Below are positions 60,960 to 64,000 of a stretch of DNA of 64,000 nucleotides, one piece after another. The DNA is taken from positions 229,553 to 293,552 of the forward strand of contig NZ_JAKZAK010000002.1 of the NCBI RefSeq assembly GCF_023156385.1. Direction: 5' to 3'. A model generated the notes under the pieces. The model searched no databases, was not told the origin of the DNA, and saw only the letters and a program-made list of their open reading frames with translations. Made by a program: the position numbers and the translations under genes. The DNA comes from Marinobacter xestospongiae. GTDB taxonomy: Bacteria; Pseudomonadota; Gammaproteobacteria; Pseudomonadales; Oleiphilaceae. The number at the start of each line of letters is the position of its first letter. Position 1 is the first letter of the stretch.

Positions 60960-63900
60960 ATGATAGCCCCAAGGCAACCCGGCGTTGCGGTATTTGATCC
61001 AACACTGCCAGACGTGAACGTGCTTGCGTCTGCTGCAATGCAGCAGGGGCTGGTCCCCATTTACCTCGCCCAGGACTGCGATAGCCTGACCCGGCTTGTT
61101 CATCAATTGCAGGCTTTGGGAGGAACACAACAACTGCACGTGTTCTGCCACGGCGAGCCAGGCAAATTATGGCTCGGCACGACATATCTCGATCAGCACC
61201 AACTGCCACTGCGGAGTGGCGATATTCAGCAACTCGGTCAGTGGCTAAGCCATGGCTGCCTTCTCTATAGCTGTGAAACGGCGCAAGGTAAAACTGGGCG
61301 GCAGTTTGTTGCACAACTAGCTCAAGCATTGGGTAGCAACGTATTAGCATCTAGCCATTCGATTGGTCGCACCCACCCCTACAACTCAAACTGGCAACTC
61401 GATTATGGTGCCCAAAGACTTCAGCAAGAAGTTATCAAGGTGCCGGATTATGCCCACCAGCTGGCCGCCACCACCTTGACTTTTTCCTCCAATGATGGAG
61501 ACGCCCTGGACGATGACCACATCGCAACAGATGGAGAAGGCGGCTCCGAAAACATAGATGGCATTGAGATACAAATATATAGCATTAATTCAAGTATAAA
61601 CCGGGTTGGGAGTAGTGAATGGTTCCCTGCTTCTGGCGCTGGTGGTAACACACTAAACTCTTCCGACGGTTTTAGTGGTATCACTACAGATTTTCTAGAA
61701 GGCTACGGTGGTGAAGTATACGGCATGGTCGTTAAGAGCAACGGCTCTGAATTCAAGTTTAATGGTTTCGATTTTTACGATTGGGGCAACCAGACCGGCG
61801 AAGCGATGAGCATCGCTGCCTATCGCGATGGCGCCATGGTAGCTGGTAGCACCGTCAGCTTTAATGCCAACAACAACACTTCTCGTGTTAACCAAGATGT
61901 ATCCGGAAACACCAATTATCAAAACGTCGATGAGGTACGGATATTCTTTAACGATGGTGCGGGCTATGCTGCCATAAACAACATCATCATTGATGATGCA
62001 ATTTCGCCGAACACGCCACCAAGCTTAGGCGGAACGCCTGCTGACGATACCGCCATCGAAGACGTCGCCACCGCCATTGACTTATCCGCCTATAACATTA
62101 CTGATGCCGAGCTTGATGATCCCATTACGCTGACTCTGAGCGTTGATCGCGGCACCATCGCGGCGCTGGGTGGTAATGGCACCGCCAGTGGCGTCACCGT
62201 CGCCGGCTCGGGCACCAACAGCATGACACTGGCGGGGGCGGAAGCGGATTTAAATATCTTTCTCGATAATACCAGCAACATTCTCTATACCACCGCCTCA
62301 AACGACACCACCGCCGCCACGCTGACGGTGACTCCGAACGATGGCACTTCCAACGGCACGGCCGATACCGTCACCATTAACATCTCTGCCGTGAACGATG
62401 ATCCGACGGTAACAGGGTTGGCGAGCGACATTACGTTTACGGAAGATACCCAGGGCAATGTGGATCTGTCTGCGGCGACCTTCGCGGATGTGGACAGCAG
62501 CAACGTCACCGTCACCCTCACGGCCAGCGAAGGCACCTTCGCGACCCCCGCCGATGGCGCCGGTGTTGGCGGAGGTGTCACAGAAACACTGGTCAACGCC
62601 ACTACCATCACCCTGGTTGGAACGGCTGCAGACATCAACACCTACCTGGACACGGCCAGCAACATCCAGTGGACGGGAGCCAGCAATGACAGTGGCAACG
62701 ATGCCTCCACTTTCACTGTCACGGCCAATGATGGCGATGGCTCGGGTGATGTCGCCCACGGCACCATCAACGCCGACATCACCGCCGTCAACGATGACCC
62801 GACAGCGACAGGGTTGCCGACCGATCTCACCTTTACCGAAGACACTCAGGGCAATGTGGATCTGTCGCCCGTTTCGTTTGCGGATGTGGACAGCGCCACC
62901 CTCACCGTGACCCTCACGGCGAGCGAGGGCACCTTTGCCGCCCCCGCCGATGGCGCCGGTGTTGGCGGCGGCGTCACAGAAACACAGCTCAACGCCACTA
63001 CCATCACCTTGGTTGGAACGGCTGCAGACATCAATACCTACCTGGACACGGCCAGCAACATCCAGTGGACGGGGGCCAGCAACGACAGTGGCAACGACGC
63101 CTCCACCTTCACCGTCACCGCCAATGATGGAGACGGCTCGGGCAACGTTGCCCTCGGCAGCGTCAACGCCGACATCACCGCAGGTAACGATGCGCCAAGT
63201 TTGGATGCCGCTCAGTCGCCGGTATTAACCGCCATCGACGAAGACGCCGGTGACGACGATGGCTCTGGTGCCGATGGAGATGACGACGGTGCCAACAACG
63301 CCAATAACCCGGGCACCAGCGTGGCAGCTATGGTGGTCGATGGCTCGATTACCGACGTCGATGGCGGTGCGGCGGAAGCCATTGCCGTGACTCAGGTCGA
63401 TAACACCAATGGTATTTGGCAATACAGCACCGACAACGGCACCAGTTGGAATAACTTTTCCGGCACCACTGGCAGCAGCGTCGATCTTACCGCGACAGCA
63501 CGGTTGCTCGATGGCAGCTTGGGCGGCGGCAGTACTCAGCTAATTCGCTTTGTGCCCGATGCTAACTACAGCGGCACAGCCACCATTACTTTTCACGCCT
63601 GGGATAAAACCTCCGGCAGCGCCGGCGGCACCGCAGATGCCTCAACGGTTGGCAACGCAACGTCGTTTTCCACCGCCTCAGATACCGCCAGTGTGACCAT
63701 TAATGCGGTGAACGACGCACCGGTATTTACCGGTCTGGATGGTACACCCAGCTATACCGAAGGCGCCGCGGCGGTGCCGCTGGATGCCAACGCCACCATC
63801 AGCGATCTGGAGCTGGATGCTTTAAACGGCGGCAACGGCGATTATTCCGGCGCCAGCCTTACGATTGCCCGCAATGGCGGCACCGATGCGTCGGATCTGT

Positions 63901-64000
63901 TCAGTGTGCTCAGCGGTGGCAATTTGACCGTCGCCGGCGGCCCCAATGGCGGTGGCACCGTGACCGCTGGCGGTAACGTAATCGCCACCATCGCCAACAC
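60960..64000 (+). CDS. Giant DUF4347 repeat protein, N-terminal 1013 codons (runs off the window)
   Basis: An uninterrupted frame starts at ATG 60960 after GGAGAG and is still open at the last base. Residues about 25-150 form a DUF4347 domain (LVHQLQALGGTQQLHVFCHGEPGKLWLG, QLGQWLSHGCLLYSCETAQGKTGRQFVAQLAQALGSNVLASSHSIG, NWQLDYG). There is no N-terminal signal peptide, which fits type I secretion by a C-terminal signal beyond the window. Then comes a non-repeat region (residues about 165-360), and tandem cadherin/Ig-like beta repeats starting near DDTAIEDVATAIDLSAYNIT with linkers such as SAVNDDP. Two repeats are nearly identical at DNA level. An Asp-rich stretch near codon 760 could bind calcium. 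Likely a large adhesin or matrix protein. Confidence 0.85.
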   Translation, partial: MIAPRQPGVAVFDPTLPDVNVLASAAMQQGLVPIYLAQDCDSLTRLVHQLQALGGTQQLHVFCHGEPGKLWLGTTYLDQHQLPLRSGDIQQLGQWLSHGCLLYSCETAQGKTGRQFVAQLAQALGSNVLASSHSIGRTHPYNSNWQLDYGAQRLQQEVIKVPDYAHQLAATTLTFSSNDGDALDDDHIATDGEGGSENIDGIEIQIYSINSSINRVGSSEWFPASGAGGNTLNSSDGFSGITTDFLEGYGGEVYGMVVKSNGSEFKFNGFDFYDWGNQTGEAMSIAAYRDGAMVAGSTVSFNANNNTSRVNQDVSGNTNYQNVDEVRIFFNDGAGYAAINNIIIDDAISPNTPPSLGGTPADDTAIEDVATAIDLSAYNITDAELDDPITLTLSVDRGTIAALGGNGTASGVTVAGSGTNSMTLAGAEADLNIFLDNTSNILYTTASNDTTAATLTVTPNDGTSNGTADTVTINISAVNDDPTVTGLASDITFTEDTQGNVDLSAATFADVDSSNVTVTLTASEGTFATPADGAGVGGGVTETLVNATTITLVGTAADINTYLDTASNIQWTGASNDSGNDASTFTVTANDGDGSGDVAHGTINADITAVNDDPTATGLPTDLTFTEDTQGNVDLSPVSFADVDSATLTVTLTASEGTFAAPADGAGVGGGVTETQLNATTITLVGTAADINTYLDTASNIQWTGASNDSGNDASTFTVTANDGDGSGNVALGSVNADITAGNDAPSLDAAQSPVLTAIDEDAGDDDGSGADGDDDGANNANNPGTSVAAMVVDGSITDVDGGAAEAIAVTQVDNTNGIWQYSTDNGTSWNNFSGTTGSSVDLTATARLLDGSLGGGSTQLIRFVPDANYSGTATITFHAWDKTSGSAGGTADASTVGNATSFSTASDTASVTINAVNDAPVFTGLDGTPSYTEGAAAVPLDANATISDLELDALNGGNGDYSGASLTIARNGGTDASDLFSVLSGGNLTVAGGPNGGGTVTAGGNVIATIAN
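62418..63209 (+). repeat. Two tandem 396-bp near-identical units
   Basis: Unit 1 at 62418-62813 and unit 2 at 62814-63209, each 132 codons, in frame. Long stretches (for example around VGTAADINTYLDTASNIQWTG) are identical or differ only at third positions, whereas the first 60 bases differ more. This indicates recent duplication or gene conversion between units. Confidence 0.85.

Noticed and set aside
1..64000. CRISPR arrays, rRNA, tRNA, prophage or integrase genes
   Set aside because: I looked for regularly spaced repeats, clover-leaf sequences and integrase motifs and saw none. The tail-collar protein alone is not evidence for a prophage because it has a signal peptide and no phage neighbours.

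Overview
The window looks like chromosomal DNA of a high-GC marine-type gammaproteobacterium, most plausibly near Marinobacter. This is inferred from gene content (type B PutA with a divergent Lrp-type regulator, EfpL, a PEP-CTERM protein, several TonB-dependent siderophore receptors with FecI/FecR pairs, paired spondin-domain proteins) and from codon usage; no rRNA or tRNA gene is visible to confirm it. Genes are dense, mostly in short operons of one to three genes.

Layout. 1-2.3 kb: a hypothetical gene, ilvE and an HxlR-type regulator. 2.3-6.0 kb: a phosphonate-catabolism module, with an HD-domain protein convergent with a translationally coupled tmpA-tmpB pair (2-trimethylaminoethylphosphonate to glycine betaine) and a divergent LysR gene; a perfect 10-6-10 palindrome lies between tmpA and the LysR gene. 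6.0-11.0 kb: a small membrane protein, a PEP-CTERM VWA protein, a DUF4870 protein, a lipid kinase and a lipoprotein. 11.3-20.9 kb: single-gene functions (LuxR-type regulator, nitroreductase, LysR plus a one-cysteine DsbA-like protein, a metallo-beta-lactamase-fold protein that has lost most of its metal motif, AhpD-like protein, beta-barrel, ABC-F ATPase, ATP-grasp protein, EamA transporter).

21.0-27.0 kb: iron-uptake locus 1, a Fur-box-preceded fecI-fecR-receptor operon followed by a second CirA-like receptor. 27-39 kb: folM, an SDR, tandem spondin proteins, lytic transglycosylase, DTW-domain protein, solute-binding protein, dihaem peroxidase, diguanylate cyclase, LysR/MFS/nitronate monooxygenase, and a Cache-HAMP sensor with no output domain. 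41-44.4 kb: iron locus 2 (siderophore receptor plus AraC regulator, Fur box). 44.6-48.9 kb: putA and a divergent Lrp-type regulator. 49-51 kb: efpL, endonuclease V and two small membrane proteins of lower GC. 51-54.8 kb: a GlxA-type regulator divergent from an acyl-CoA dehydrogenase/crotonase pair. 54.8-58.8 kb: iron locus 3 (fecI-fecR-receptor on the minus strand). 59-64 kb: a dihaem cytochrome c, a secreted tail-collar protein, and the first 1013 codons of a giant DUF4347 repeat protein that runs off the window and contains a recent-looking 396-bp tandem duplication.

Themes: three regulated siderophore-uptake circuits with four outer-membrane receptors within 38 kb; several regulator/target divergons in which the operator can be seen as an inverted repeat; and surface or secreted proteins at the right-hand end. 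The best leads for new biology are the tmpAB divergon with its operator, the HxlR/HD-domain divergon with two matching dyads, the output-less Cache-HAMP sensor, and the tail-collar/DUF4347 pair.
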